DNA from: Pseudoalteromonas peptidolytica | GTDB taxonomy: Bacteria; Pseudomonadota; Gammaproteobacteria; Enterobacterales; Alteromonadaceae | Direction: 5' to 3' | Assembly: GCF_012641745.1 (NCBI RefSeq) | Contig: NZ_WEHZ01000008.1 | Location: 1-64,000, forward strand | Length of the DNA: 64,000 bases | Shown: positions 33,251 through 42,642 of the stretch, in pieces | Position numbering within the stretch: position 1 is the first letter of the stretch | Layout of the letters: each line of letters starts with the position of its first letter | The notes under the pieces: generated by a model | Database searches by the model: none | What the model was told of the DNA's origin: nothing | What the model saw: only the letters and a program-made list of their open reading frames with translations | Made by a program: the position numbers and the translations under genes

Positions 33251-33946
33251 ATGCCTAACCAATATACTGTTTTATATGTCGAGGATGACCCAAGCAGTGC
33301 CGAGATTTTAAGTTTATATCTGGCACAAGCGGATATGCAGGTTGTCCATTTCGATAACGCCCCAGATGCCCATCGAGCCTTACAAAACCTCACATTTGAG
33401 CTTGCGATTTTGGATGTTATGCTCCCAGGAGGTGATGGCCGTGAGCTACTTAAAGAATCCGTTATGCGCAACATTCCTACCATTATGGTGACCGCAAAAG
33501 TGTCTGAAACCGACCGCCTTGAGGGGTTTGAACTTGGCGCGGATGATTATGTGTGTAAGCCTTACAGTCCGCGTGAAGTTATCTCCCGAGCAAAAGCGCT
33601 ATGTAAGCGCAGCTATCGTGGACAGCAAAGTGCCGCTTTGCTGTTTGATGGCTTAAGCATTAACTTAGAGAGCAAATCCGTCACTGTGGCAAAGCAGACT
33701 CCTGCGTTGACGGCGGTAGAGTTTGAGTTACTACTCACCATGGCCAAACAACCTCACCAAGTATTTAGCCGTGCACAATTAATAGAGCAAGTGTGGGGGA
33801 GCGATGCACCGATCACAGACCGTGCCGTTGACACGCATTTAGCAAACCTTCGTAAGAAACTGGGCGATAGCAAAGCTGAGCCTAAGTTTATTGCTACGCG
33901 TTATGGTCAGGGTTATCAATTTATCGCGCATAAGGTATTGCCATGA
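33251..33946 (+). CDS. OmpR/PhoB-type response regulator
   Basis: From the ATG at 33251 the protein has 231 aa: receiver domain ('YTVLYVEDDPSSAEIL', phospho-acceptor Asp in 'LAILDVMLPGGDG', 'VTAKVSETD', conserved Lys in 'DYVCKPYSPRE') and a C-terminal winged helix ('LTAVEFELLLTMAKQPHQVFSRAQLIEQVWG', 'DTHLANLRKKLGD', 'TRYGQGYQFI'). The longer frame from 33071 adds 60 residues with no similarity to receivers. It overlaps the histidine kinase start by four bases, and the two form a two-component system of unknown signal. Confidence 0.9.
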   Translation: MPNQYTVLYVEDDPSSAEILSLYLAQADMQVVHFDNAPDAHRALQNLTFELAILDVMLPGGDGRELLKESVMRNIPTIMVTAKVSETDRLEGFELGADDYVCKPYSPREVISRAKALCKRSYRGQQSAALLFDGLSINLESKSVTVAKQTPALTAVEFELLLTMAKQPHQVFSRAQLIEQVWGSDAPITDRAVDTHLANLRKKLGDSKAEPKFIATRYGQGYQFIAHKVLP

Positions 33947-35322
33947 AATTAAAAACTAAATTTACCTTACTTGTGGCACTATGTACCTTTGCATTGCTTG
34001 GGAGCTTTTATCAGTTATCTAAACACTCGGCGGAGCGCACCTTTTTAGCGTTCAATAAGCAAAGTGCGGTGACATTTGGGCATACATTGCTTGATGATGA
34101 CTTAGTGGAAGCCGCATTGGCTGATAAAGCTTTTGTAAACCCAGAAGCGACGCTGACGTTTTTATCAGCGACTTTTCCCGAGCAACTGTTTATTTGGCGA
34201 GACACCAAGTTAACCACGAGTGCAAAAACCCTCGACCCAACGCTCTCAATTGAGTATGAGCAGGTCAAATCCGGTCATCAATTTTCAATTCATCATCCCG
34301 GTGTTGCAGCCTTTGTGGTGCAATTTAATGAAGTGCAACATGAACTGGCGCAAAATGAAGAATTATTTTGGCTTCCCAAGGTACTGCTAGACAGGTCGTT
34401 TGAAAAGGAAGCGCTACAGCAAGCAATGCTGGACGATTTTATGCTTACTTTGGTCATCTTATCGATTATTGCTGCATTACTTGCGTGGCTGGGGTCGTGG
34501 TACTTCTTGTCGCCGCTTAAACAGCTTAAACGTAGCTTTAAGGCGATAGAGTCGGGCGAGTTAGATACCCGCTTGGCGCTTAAGCGCCATGATGAAGTGG
34601 GTGAAATCATTAGCAGCTTCAATAATCTTGCTGCGTGGTTACAGGGGTTACATCAGCAATATAAACAAATGAACTCAGACTTATCTCATGAGCTCAGAAC
34701 CCCACTTAACGGCATTCGCTCACGCTTGGAGGCAATGGAAGACGGCATCTTGCCGATGGATAAAGCTCAGCTGGCAGTGATCGCCCAAGACCTTCACAAC
34801 GTCAATCGTATCATCGACGACTTGTGCTTATTATCGTTAACCGAATCAAAACAACTGACGTTGTCACCTACACAGGTGAATGTTTCTGAGTTGCTAAGTG
34901 CGCTTTTGGTGCGTTATCAAGCGCAGGCACAGGAGCAAGGTGTGGCGTTGACAGCGGATATTCAAGCGGGCGTAACCGCTACGCTCGATGCAGGAAGAGT
35001 TAGGCAGATAGTGGTGAATCTACTCGATAATGCGTTTAAATACGGCGCTGATGGCGGCATTGTAATGCTACACCTACATTATCAAGACAATGAACTGGTT
35101 ATCACGGTAACTGATCGCGGTCAGGGTATGTCTCCTACTCAATTAACACAAATATTTGAACGCTTTTACCGAGTTCAGGCGTCACGCCATGACACATCTA
35201 GTTTGGGGCTCGGCTTACCAATTTGTCGTCAACTTGCTGAGTTGATGGGGGCGACCTTGACTGCCAATAGCACTGAAAATCAAGGAGCGAGCTTTACGCT
35301 GAGGTTTTCTCGACTAACTTGA
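33943..35322 (+). CDS. Sensor histidine kinase (partner of 33251 regulator)
   Basis: The 459-aa protein has an N-terminal membrane span (about 6-24), a periplasmic loop of about 140 residues and a second span near 165-187 ('LVILSIIAALLAWLGSWYFL'). These lead to a HAMP linker, HisKA with the H-box 'DLSHELRTPLNG' and the ATPase boxes 'VNLLDNAFKYG', 'DRGQGMS' and 'GLGLGLPI'. The sensor loop has no recognisable domain. Coupled translation with the regulator (ATGA). Confidence 0.9.
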   Translation: MKLKTKFTLLVALCTFALLGSFYQLSKHSAERTFLAFNKQSAVTFGHTLLDDDLVEAALADKAFVNPEATLTFLSATFPEQLFIWRDTKLTTSAKTLDPTLSIEYEQVKSGHQFSIHHPGVAAFVVQFNEVQHELAQNEELFWLPKVLLDRSFEKEALQQAMLDDFMLTLVILSIIAALLAWLGSWYFLSPLKQLKRSFKAIESGELDTRLALKRHDEVGEIISSFNNLAAWLQGLHQQYKQMNSDLSHELRTPLNGIRSRLEAMEDGILPMDKAQLAVIAQDLHNVNRIIDDLCLLSLTESKQLTLSPTQVNVSELLSALLVRYQAQAQEQGVALTADIQAGVTATLDAGRVRQIVVNLLDNAFKYGADGGIVMLHLHYQDNELVITVTDRGQGMSPTQLTQIFERFYRVQASRHDTSSLGLGLPICRQLAELMGATLTANSTENQGASFTLRFSRLT

Positions 35323-35388
35323 TAATTGCTTGACAATTGCTCGGCATAGTTAGCTCAACAAAAACATCAACAGTGTGAGAGCAAGATT

Positions 35389-36264
35389 ATGAGAGCAATT
35401 ATTTTATCAGTATTAGCATGTACTACCGTTGGCTGTGGCATCAGCGCGCCTACCAAACCTGAGTCACTAACCTTACCGATGAAGTATACCGAGAAAGGTC
35501 ACGCCTATGTAATGACAGCGCTTAATCATCAGGTCACGCATCCCATGATTTTAGACACTGCTGCGAACGTTGGTATTTTGCCAGTAGACATGAAAGTAAA
35601 ATTAGCCTTGCCAGAAGACAAAATAAGCACAATGAATGTGCAAGGGGCTAATGGTAATTCAAAGCTGGAATTGACAAAGATAGAGCACACGAGTGTCGGG
35701 CGTTTTGCAATTGAGTCGCTGCCTTATGTATTTAAAGATATGGATAACTTAGAGGTGGAAGGCGTCTTACCTGGCATTTTGGGGCATGGATATATGTCGC
35801 AGTATTGTAATGTGTTTGATTTCAAAAGTAATGCGTTTAGTTTGTATCAGGGGGATTGCCCAAGTAGTGTGACACAAGGTCTAAAAAGTGCGCGCTTTAC
35901 GATAGACGACGACTTTATCAAACTCAAAGCAAGTTTTAATGGTGAACGGGTGGATGCGTTACTAGATACCGGCGCGCCAACTAATTACATCAACTCACAC
36001 TTGGCAAATAAGCTATCTTTGACACTTGGTAAAGAAGATATCGGCCGAGGTCTAAATAATATAGAAAACAAAAAGGTCGCCATAGAGTCACTGCGCTTTA
36101 GCGTAGGTGGCAAGGAAATCATCAATACTGAAAGTCACTTGTCAGATATGCCGGTATTTGAGGTGCTTGGATATAAAGATGAGCCATTTATCCTACTTGG
36201 CTTAAGTAACTTTAAGGATGACAAGCTAGTTATAGACTATGCTGAGAACAAAATTTATTTTTGA
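35389..36264 (+). CDS. Retropepsin-like aspartic protease lipoprotein
   Basis: The 291-aa protein has a lipoprotein signal ('LSVLACTTVGC', Cys16) and two aspartyl-protease-like halves: 'HPMILDTAANVGILP' (about 51-65) and 'VDALLDTGAPTNYIN' (about 189-203). Only the second has the canonical D-T/S-G triad, which suggests that one half is catalytic and the other structural. Single-chain retropepsin-like proteins of this kind are found in many proteobacterial periplasms; their substrates are mostly unknown. Confidence 0.7.
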   Translation: MRAIILSVLACTTVGCGISAPTKPESLTLPMKYTEKGHAYVMTALNHQVTHPMILDTAANVGILPVDMKVKLALPEDKISTMNVQGANGNSKLELTKIEHTSVGRFAIESLPYVFKDMDNLEVEGVLPGILGHGYMSQYCNVFDFKSNAFSLYQGDCPSSVTQGLKSARFTIDDDFIKLKASFNGERVDALLDTGAPTNYINSHLANKLSLTLGKEDIGRGLNNIENKKVAIESLRFSVGGKEIINTESHLSDMPVFEVLGYKDEPFILLGLSNFKDDKLVIDYAENKIYF

Positions 36265-36270
36265 TCCCAA

Positions 36271-36299
36271 TACTGCTGGCTTGACCCGACCAGCCAGTA
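36271..36299 (+). terminator. Probable terminator hairpin
   Basis: TACTG-CTGG (36271-36279) pairs with CCAG-c-CAGTA (36290-36299) around a 10-nt loop, six bases after the stop codon of the lipoprotein gene. It is followed by an AT-rich but not pure T stretch. Confidence 0.45.
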
Positions 36300-36466
36300 G
36301 CGAATTATATTTCATACTAATATAGACAGTTATTGTGTTTACTATAGCGAATAGTTATTTGAACGATCATTCAAGTAAGGTTAGTCTAGTACTCAATGAG
36401 TAGTTAACCTGAGGTTAGTTAGATCTCAGGTTATACCAATACAAAATGCACCAAAAGGAGCAAGTT

Positions 36467-37006
36467 ATGACTGACTTTACAATCCATACTGTGGACTCTG
36501 CACCGCAAAAAGGTAAACCATTACTCGAGAAGTCCCAGCAAGCGTTTGGCCGTATTCCAAACCTTCATGGCGTGATGGCTGAGTCGCCTGAGCATCTACA
36601 TGGTTATCAAGTGTTACACGAAGCGTTTTTAAACAGCTCGTTCAATAACGATGAAAAAACCGTGGTATGGCAAGCGATTAACGTAGAGCATGAATGTCAT
36701 TATTGTGTGCCTGCTCACTCCGCTATCGCAAAATCAATGAAAGTGAGTGATGAGTTGGTCAAAGCATTGCGTGAGCAAGCACCATTGGGCGATGAAAAAT
36801 TAGAAGTATTGCGTGCCACAACACTCGAAATGCTGCGTGAGCGCGGTAAGTTAAGTGATGCACAAACTAAAGCGTTTTTTGCCGTGGGTTACACCAAGCA
36901 AAACCTGTTGGAAATCATTTTAGCGCTAAGTCAAAAAGTGATGAGTAATTATGTGAATCATATTGCACACACGCCACTAGATGACGCTTTTAAGGCGTTT
37001 GCATAG
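36467..37006 (+). CDS. AhpD/carboxymuconolactone decarboxylase-like protein
   Basis: The 179-aa protein, starting at the ATG at 36467 with AAAAGGAG nine bases upstream, has the AhpD-like core 'VWQAINVEHECHYCVPAHSAIAKSM', with the redox CxxC (Cys-His-Tyr-Cys) and the following His of the proton relay. It also has the conserved 'FAVGYTKQNLLEIILALSQKVMSNYVNHI'. Such proteins are small disulfide reductases/peroxidases. An in-frame ATG at 36446 is less likely, because the ribosome site would lie inside the coding region. A clear terminator follows. Confidence 0.85.
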   Translation: MTDFTIHTVDSAPQKGKPLLEKSQQAFGRIPNLHGVMAESPEHLHGYQVLHEAFLNSSFNNDEKTVVWQAINVEHECHYCVPAHSAIAKSMKVSDELVKALREQAPLGDEKLEVLRATTLEMLRERGKLSDAQTKAFFAVGYTKQNLLEIILALSQKVMSNYVNHIAHTPLDDAFKAFA

Positions 37007-37014
37007 TGTGCAGA

Positions 37015-37031
37015 GGAGGCGTAGCGCCTCC
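37015..37031. terminator. Terminator hairpin between convergent genes
   Basis: GGAGGCG (37015-37021), loop TAG, CGCCTCC (37025-37031): perfect 7-bp GC-rich stem in the 38-bp gap between the AhpD-like gene and the minus-strand partner of the S8 protease. It could stop transcription from both sides. Confidence 0.65.
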
Positions 37032-37044
37032 ACTTCATACCCCA

Positions 37045-37467
37045 TTACTCGCTTTCTAATCCTTCGAGTTGTAGACCAATTTGTGTGCTCAATATTCCTG
37101 GCAGAGCGCGTAATTGAGCGTTTAATACTTGAAGATCTATCTGTGAGTCAGCATGCCTATAAATAGCGCGATTGCCCCTGACATAACTTAAAGTCAGCGT
37201 ATTATCTCGCGCAAAAGTTGTAGCATCGATCACTGAAAGGTGCTCCACGATAATTTCCCCCGTGACCGTGTACAATTCGCCGGTTGACGGCGACTGTAGC
37301 TGCAAGCCTTTTGTTAAGGTAACACTATTCGCTTCTACAGCAATAAACTCTTGATTATTAATAGTAACAGCAGCGCCTTGAGAGGCTTCTACCAGCTCAA
37401 CCAATGCGTCGTTGTTTGCAAAAGCGTGGCCACTCAGTAATAAGGCAGTTAAAACGATTGCTTTCAT
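37045..37467 (-). CDS. Small exported partner of the S8 protease (ORF2-chaperone-like)
   Basis: The 140-aa protein has a signal peptide (residues 1 to about 17, 'SGHAFA|NN') and no enzymatic motif. It starts 11 bases after the S8 protease gene on the same strand. In Aeromonas sobria the kexin-like protease ASP is followed by a small orf2 whose product acts as its external chaperone for folding. Size, signal peptide and position here agree with that arrangement; sequence similarity I cannot test. The terminal hairpin at 37015-37031 closes the two-gene operon. Confidence 0.65.
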   Translation of the reverse strand: MKAIVLTALLLSGHAFANNDALVELVEASQGAAVTINNQEFIAVEANSVTLTKGLQLQSPSTGELYTVTGEIIVEHLSVIDATTFARDNTLTLSYVRGNRAIYRHADSQIDLQVLNAQLRALPGILSTQIGLQLEGLESE

Positions 37468-37478
37468 GAAGGTTCTCC

Positions 37479-39275
37479 TTAGTTATGACCAATAAAACGA
37501 ATTTGCCATGAGGTGAGTACACCATCTTGTGCATTATTTCTGTGAACTGCTCGAATATCTTGTGCGCCATTACGAGGGTCAAATACGAACGCCTCATCTT
37601 CACCTTGTGTATCAATGAGCCGGATTGTCCATTGGCCTTGAGCGACTTCGCCATAGAAGTGATGTGACAACATCTGCATGTCATCAAAACCATTACGACC
37701 TGTGATCGTTCCAGTTCTTGGGGTCATCAATATACTGCGAGTTCCTGCTGGAGAAATAAGTTCAATTGCCACGTCTCGTGTGCTGGTATGCTCTCCTGTT
37801 ACTCGGATCTGGACAGCTTCAACGGTGACATCGCTGTCAATTTGTACCGAGCTTTCACCACCTGCAACTGAACCATCAGGTATGGTTACGTTGGCATCAA
37901 CTTGCTGCCACGGTGTGATAGTAAAATTGCCGCGATCTGCATTATAGAATCTTGCCATGTGAACTGCCGCGTCAACATCTACGGCACCGAAACCATAAAA
38001 GGTATGGAAGTCATAACCTGCCGCGTTAGTTTGCCATGTAGGGATAGCGTCGTATTGTTGTGCTTCGCCCTGTGCATTGTTAAAAGTCAGGGTGACGCCT
38101 GGGTGCTCCGCATCAATTTTGCGTGCGGTAGAAGCTAATATGTGCCTGACATCGCGCCAAGTCAAAGCGGGGTTTGCTGACATAATTAATGCGATTGCAC
38201 CTGTTGTATTTGGTGCTGCTGAAGACGTTCCATTCATTGTGGCATTATAGTCACAGTGTGGGTCGAGTGGGTGCCCACCATGCAAGCTGTTACGTAAATT
38301 GGCTGGGTTTTTACCCCAATCGCAACCGCTGATATCGGTTGAGATGATCGCTGGTGTTGTGGAGCCATACTCACCACCCGGCGCGCTCACAAATACACTT
38401 GAACCGACCGTAGAGTATGAAGAAAGTTTGCCATCTGCGTTATATGCTGAGACCACTAAGTTCCAGTAACTGGTATCAATTCGCTCAAGGTTTACATTTT
38501 GCATGGGTAAGCCGTGGTTACGATTTGCAAACCATAAGTAACCTGAGCCAAGACCACGGGCGTTAAAGCTTTGTACCCGATACCCATTGCCCGCTGACTT
38601 CACGAAAATAGCACCGCGTCCGCTGTGACTGGTGGTGGTGATCTCTTCTTGTGCCTGTTCATAGGTTTGTAGCCATGGTGTTGAGTCATAATTAAAGCGC
38701 TGCGGTGCAGATAAGGTGCGACCATAGCTTTGGTTAAACACCCGAGGAAAATCAAATGAAGCCTTGTTAAAGCCATCAGAATACATGCCGTGAGACTGTA
38801 GCCAGTTCTCCATATTGCCATTTTTTAGGTAGTTAAAACCAACAAGTCCAGCTCTTGGAGCAACCCCACGACCACCAATACCATTAAATGCAGTTGCTGC
38901 AATAATCCCTGCAACACCGGTGCCGTGACTGTCACTGCTGTTGGCTGGTTTTAAGTCTGGTGAGTTGGTTAGAAAGTCCCACGATCCTGGTTTTACATTA
39001 TTAATTAAATCGGGGTGTGTCAGCTCAACACCACCGTCAATTACAGCGGTGGTGACGCCGCTTCCCATAATGCCAAGCGCATGAGTTAAACTTAAGTTCA
39101 GGTCTTCTCCTGCCACGCCACCTCGTTCAGAAAAAGCATTTTGTCCGGTGTTTTTTAGATGCCATTGCTGGTGTACGAGAGGATCACCGGGAAATAAAGG
39201 GTATTCCTGTTGGGCGCTGGCAGAGCTTGCCATTATGCCTAACACTGTTGCTAGATAGGTTATTTTTATTTTCAT
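37479..39275 (-). CDS. Kexin-like S8 serine protease with P-domain, secreted
   Basis: The 598-aa protein has a signal peptide (1-21), a subtilase domain with Asp80 ('AVIDGGVELTHPDL'), His117 ('SHGTGVAGI') and Ser351 ('NGTSSAAP'), and a C-terminal proprotein-convertase P-domain (about 455-595). There is no long N-terminal propeptide: the catalytic domain begins almost at once ('DPLVHQQWHLKNTGQ'). That is the feature shared with Aeromonas sobria ASP, which needs the ORF2 chaperone in place of a propeptide. The gene product is exported and probably digests external proteins. Confidence 0.9.
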   Translation of the reverse strand: MKIKITYLATVLGIMASSASAQQEYPLFPGDPLVHQQWHLKNTGQNAFSERGGVAGEDLNLSLTHALGIMGSGVTTAVIDGGVELTHPDLINNVKPGSWDFLTNSPDLKPANSSDSHGTGVAGIIAATAFNGIGGRGVAPRAGLVGFNYLKNGNMENWLQSHGMYSDGFNKASFDFPRVFNQSYGRTLSAPQRFNYDSTPWLQTYEQAQEEITTTSHSGRGAIFVKSAGNGYRVQSFNARGLGSGYLWFANRNHGLPMQNVNLERIDTSYWNLVVSAYNADGKLSSYSTVGSSVFVSAPGGEYGSTTPAIISTDISGCDWGKNPANLRNSLHGGHPLDPHCDYNATMNGTSSAAPNTTGAIALIMSANPALTWRDVRHILASTARKIDAEHPGVTLTFNNAQGEAQQYDAIPTWQTNAAGYDFHTFYGFGAVDVDAAVHMARFYNADRGNFTITPWQQVDANVTIPDGSVAGGESSVQIDSDVTVEAVQIRVTGEHTSTRDVAIELISPAGTRSILMTPRTGTITGRNGFDDMQMLSHHFYGEVAQGQWTIRLIDTQGEDEAFVFDPRNGAQDIRAVHRNNAQDGVLTSWQIRFIGHN

Positions 39276-39376
39276 AGTATCTCAACTTGTTGTTGTTTCT
39301 TTTACAAGAACAAGAGATATACCTTAAATGGGTAGTAATGTAAACTTTGGGTTTACTTTGTTTTATTTATGTGTTT

Positions 39377-39781
39377 TTAATCTCTAATGTTAACGGGTGT
39401 TGTGCTTGGGCGTGAAAATATATAACAAAGCACTGTGGCCTCGATGCTTGCGACAACCCAGATCACCCACATAGGTGCAGCGCTTAGACTTAGTATGACA
39501 AGGCCAATCGCCATTCCTACTGTTGCACCAATTTTACCTTTGGGTGGAATAACTTGATATTGTTGCCATGCCACTAGGCTGGGGCCAAATTTTGGGTGAG
39601 TCAGTAGCCAATGCGCTAATTTTGGAGAGGAGCGCGTAAAGCAGCCCAGCGCGAGAATGAAAAAAATAGTCGTAGGCATCACAGGTAACGCCATACCAAT
39701 AAAGCCAAGGCCAACAAACAGGATCCCTGCTGCGTGAAACCAGAAACAGCGGTTGAATAGGGAGGTGTTATGTTTTGGCAT
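39377..39781 (-). CDS. DUF454 (YbaN-like) inner-membrane protein
   Basis: From the ATG at 39781 the protein has 134 aa (a GTG four codons upstream is possible). It has three or four membrane segments, with the DUF454 hallmarks 'GLGFIGMALPVMPTTIFFILALGCFTRSSPKLAHWLLTHPKFGPSL' and 'PPKGKIGAT'. Function is unknown for the family. It stands alone between the S8 protease and the amidohydrolase. Confidence 0.85.
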   Translation of the reverse strand: MPKHNTSLFNRCFWFHAAGILFVGLGFIGMALPVMPTTIFFILALGCFTRSSPKLAHWLLTHPKFGPSLVAWQQYQVIPPKGKIGATVGMAIGLVILSLSAAPMWVIWVVASIEATVLCYIFSRPSTTPVNIRD

Positions 39782-40037
39782 TGAAATTCTCACTTTTCAA
39801 GCGACAGAGACAGTCACTTCACACACTTAAAAGCATACCACAGAGCCGGAAATTCGCGAATTTTCAACTAAGCTAAAGCTAAGCTTAAGGCAGAGCCCAA
39901 GCCTGAATCAATGTGAGCACCTAGTTGGTATAGGTAGTAACTTGTGAGCGTAGCAGGCACACATTGTCGGCTAAGGGTTATAGTTACGAAGTAAATAACA
40001 GCACACGGAAGGTGTCATCGAAAATGAGGAATGAGTT

Positions 40038-41276
40038 ATGAACGTGAATTTGGAACGTCTCAAGTCAATGCTATTCGCGCTCGCAGAGTTTGGCTACAAC
40101 CATGAAGACAAGGGGATCTATCGACAAGGGTTTAGTGACGAAGATTTTGCAGCTAGAAAATGGCTGATGTCCTGTGCACAACAAGAGGGATTTATAAGCC
40201 GAATGGATGGTGCAGGCAACGTGATCATTGAAATGACTTCTCCTGAAATAGCAACAAAACCCGCAGTGATCATAGGTTCGCACTGAGATAGTGCGCCAGC
40301 TGGTGGTATGTTTGACGGCACGCTGGGTGTTGTTGCAGGCTTTGAATGCCTGCGAGTGCTTAAAGAGCAAGAGGTAGCATTGACTCATCCAGTATGGGTA
40401 ATAGGTACTAGTGAGGAAGAGGGACGTTTTAGTGGCATGATTGGCGCACAGGCGTTAACTGGAAAGTTAACCACACAGCAATTACTCAGTAGCCATGATG
40501 CCGATGGATATATGCTCAGTGACGCTATGCGTGCTCAAGGGTTAGAACCGATGGCGGCGCTGGGTGCAAAATTACCGCCAGAGCAAATTGACTGCTTTTT
40601 AGAACTTCATATAGAACAAGGTCCTGTACTTGACCAAAGCGGAATACAAATCGGCGTGGTAGAGGGAATTGCTGGCGTATTTAAATGGATGGTTAAGTTA
40701 ATAGGTAAAGCGAGCCACGCTGGTACTGTGCCAATGGAAATGCGCAGTGATGCCTTTATGGGGCTGGCAGACTTTGCTTATCAGCTTGATAGAATTATTG
40801 CCGAAGATGGTACTGATACTACAAGGATCACGGTTGGCAAAGCGGAAATCAAGCCTGGCTTTGCGCATACTGTTGCGGGCGAGGTTAATTTTACTATTGT
40901 GGCGCGCGATATGGATGAAACGATAATGGAAGCCTTGGAGTTGGCCTGTCATAAGGTATTAAGCGCGATTGCTCGTAAGCATCAATTGGTGTTTGAGCAT
41001 GAGCGGATGAGTTGGGTACCACCAGTAAAATGTTCACCTGATATGATCCAGTTTATCCGCCTACAGGCAGACGCTTTGTCACTTAATTATCAAATCATGC
41101 CAAGTGGCGCTGGACATGATTGTCAGGTTTTTTGTGATATATGTCCAACGGGGCTTATTTTTATTCCGTCTCTTAACGGTGTTAGCCATTCACAAGACGA
41201 ATGGAGTCACTGGCATGATGTTGAAGCGGGTAGTAATTTGCTGCTCCATTGTGTGCGACAAAAGGCGATGCGCTAA
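40038..41276 (+). pseudogene. M20 zinc amidohydrolase interrupted by one in-frame TGA
   Basis: The 413-codon frame is open throughout except for a TGA at 40284-40286 (codon 83). The flanks are in the same frame and fit one N-carbamoyl-amino-acid hydrolase/allantoate amidohydrolase-type M20 protein: metal-site 'GSH-stop-DSAPAGGMFDG', 'GTSEEEGRFSGMIGAQALTGKL', 'LHIEQGPVLDQ', the dimerisation domain with 'GKASHAGTVPMEMRSDAF', and the C-terminal 'PSGAGHDCQVF...NGVSHSQDEWS'. The stop falls between a zinc-ligand His and the following Asp. It could be a recent nonsense mutation, a base error or recoding; with no other damage in 330 downstream codons, it is recent or tolerated. No ribosome site precedes the ATG at 40308, so restart looks weak. 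Confidence 0.75.
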
Positions 41277-41295
41277 TAGCTGCAGCGCCTGAATA

Positions 41296-41322
41296 TCACG
41301 CTTTTTGCAGGTTTATGCGTGA
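41296..41322. terminator. Possible terminator between convergent genes
   Basis: TCACGC (41296-41301) pairs with GCGTGA (41317-41322) around a 15-nt loop and is followed by ATTTTATT on the plus strand. It lies between the amidohydrolase and the convergent porin gene. Confidence 0.4.
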
Positions 41323-41346
41323 ATTTTATTGGCGTCCCATGAACGG

Positions 41347-42642
41347 CTAAAAATAGTAGCCAAAGTTAATATTGAAGCGACGCTCGGTTTCATCGCTATC
41401 GCCAGCAATTGAGCCGCCAATAAACGGCTGGTTTTTTGCGTGAACTAAGTCAACATAGGTAAAAAATGCACCAGCGGCAAGTGATACGCCCGTTACATTC
41501 ATCCATGTATCTTCAGTGTTATCGGATTTATCATAAATAATACCGAAGTCATTATAAAATTGCAGATCGGTAATAGGACCAAACTCAACTGGCATACTGT
41601 AAGCTAAGTTAACATTTGACATGGTTGCTTCTGCTGCAATTGAGTCATAGAAAGCATAAGCGCCCACAGCCATGCGATTCACGTCATCAATATCGTAGTT
41701 GTACTCGCCATGCTGTAACTGCAAGTTCCAAGGGCCAATATTGCTATTTAGGTGCAGCGCCCATGCGTGGTAATCGCCGGCACGGTCATTACCGTCGTGT
41801 AAACCACCGGCTAATCCTGAGAGGCCAATTTCTGTGACACCACCGCTGTGCTCAAGGTGGTAGGCGTAGCGGCCAACAAACGTATTGTATTCACCGATTG
41901 GTTGAGTGGGATCATCATAGACACCATCTCCCGCCTTACGAAAACCGACGACGTCATAAGAATAGCGGTCACTGCGGTCATCAACGTAACCATCTACGCC
42001 ACCTAACTCGTCATTTTTAAAAAAGCCGAGGTCGAGCTGCCAGTTATCTGCAACTTTTCGTTTAAAGACCACCCCCATATCATGATCATCTTCGAGGCCA
42101 ATATAATAGGTGGTGTTAAAAAACCAGTTATGGGAGTTGTAAGGTGAATTGCCAAAAGGCACTTTGGTCATACCAACCTGTGCTTGCCAATTCTCGGCGA
42201 AATCGTAGTCTAAATAGGCATACTTTACAGCAGTCATGTAGTCAAAAAAGCGGATTTCTGCATTTAAGCCAAACCCACCTACGTTACCTGAAAAGTTAAG
42301 CCTGAAAATATCGAAATCAAAATCACCGCCGCGATTTTTATTGTCATCATCGTATGAGGTATGACTGAAATTAGTTCGTACGGCGCCGCCAACTTTGATA
42401 CTTGGCTTTGGCTCTGCTGCGGCAACGGTGGTTGTGGTGTTATCTTGCGCTTCAGCTTTTTCAGCTTTTGCAAGTTCTTCCTGCTTAGCTCGAGCTTGTT
42501 CCTTCTCCTCTAATTGCGTGAGTTTCTTTTGAAGTTCAGCCAATTGGCGTTTTAATAGGTCAATTTCTGAATTATTGGCAAGCACTGGATTAGTGCTTAG
42601 TGCTAGACCTAATCCCAGTGAGATGGTTGAAAGTTTTAACAT
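41347..42642 (-). CDS. Outer-membrane porin with N-terminal coiled coil
   Basis: The 431-aa protein has a signal peptide (1-22, 'NPVLA|NN') and a coiled coil at about 26-65 ('IDLLKRQLAELQKKLTQLEEKEQ') that probably spans toward the wall. A beta-barrel rich in alternating strands follows and ends in '...FNINFGYYF', with the C-terminal Phe used for outer-membrane assembly. The 'RLNFSGNVGGFGLNAEIRF...YAYLDYDF' pattern recalls the phosphate-selective porin O/P group. The substrate is not predictable. Confidence 0.8.
   Translation of the reverse strand: MLKLSTISLGLGLALSTNPVLANNSEIDLLKRQLAELQKKLTQLEEKEQARAKQEELAKAEKAEAQDNTTTTVAAAEPKPSIKVGGAVRTNFSHTSYDDDNKNRGGDFDFDIFRLNFSGNVGGFGLNAEIRFFDYMTAVKYAYLDYDFAENWQAQVGMTKVPFGNSPYNSHNWFFNTTYYIGLEDDHDMGVVFKRKVADNWQLDLGFFKNDELGGVDGYVDDRSDRYSYDVVGFRKAGDGVYDDPTQPIGEYNTFVGRYAYHLEHSGGVTEIGLSGLAGGLHDGNDRAGDYHAWALHLNSNIGPWNLQLQHGEYNYDIDDVNRMAVGAYAFYDSIAAEATMSNVNLAYSMPVEFGPITDLQFYNDFGIIYDKSDNTEDTWMNVTGVSLAAGAFFTYVDLVHAKNQPFIGGSIAGDSDETERRFNINFGYYF

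Noticed and set aside
40284-40286. Selenocysteine at the in-frame TGA
   Set aside because: No convincing SECIS-like hairpin is visible just downstream (only a short CCAGCTGG palindrome) and no other sign of selenoprotein genes; kept only as an open alternative to nonsense mutation.
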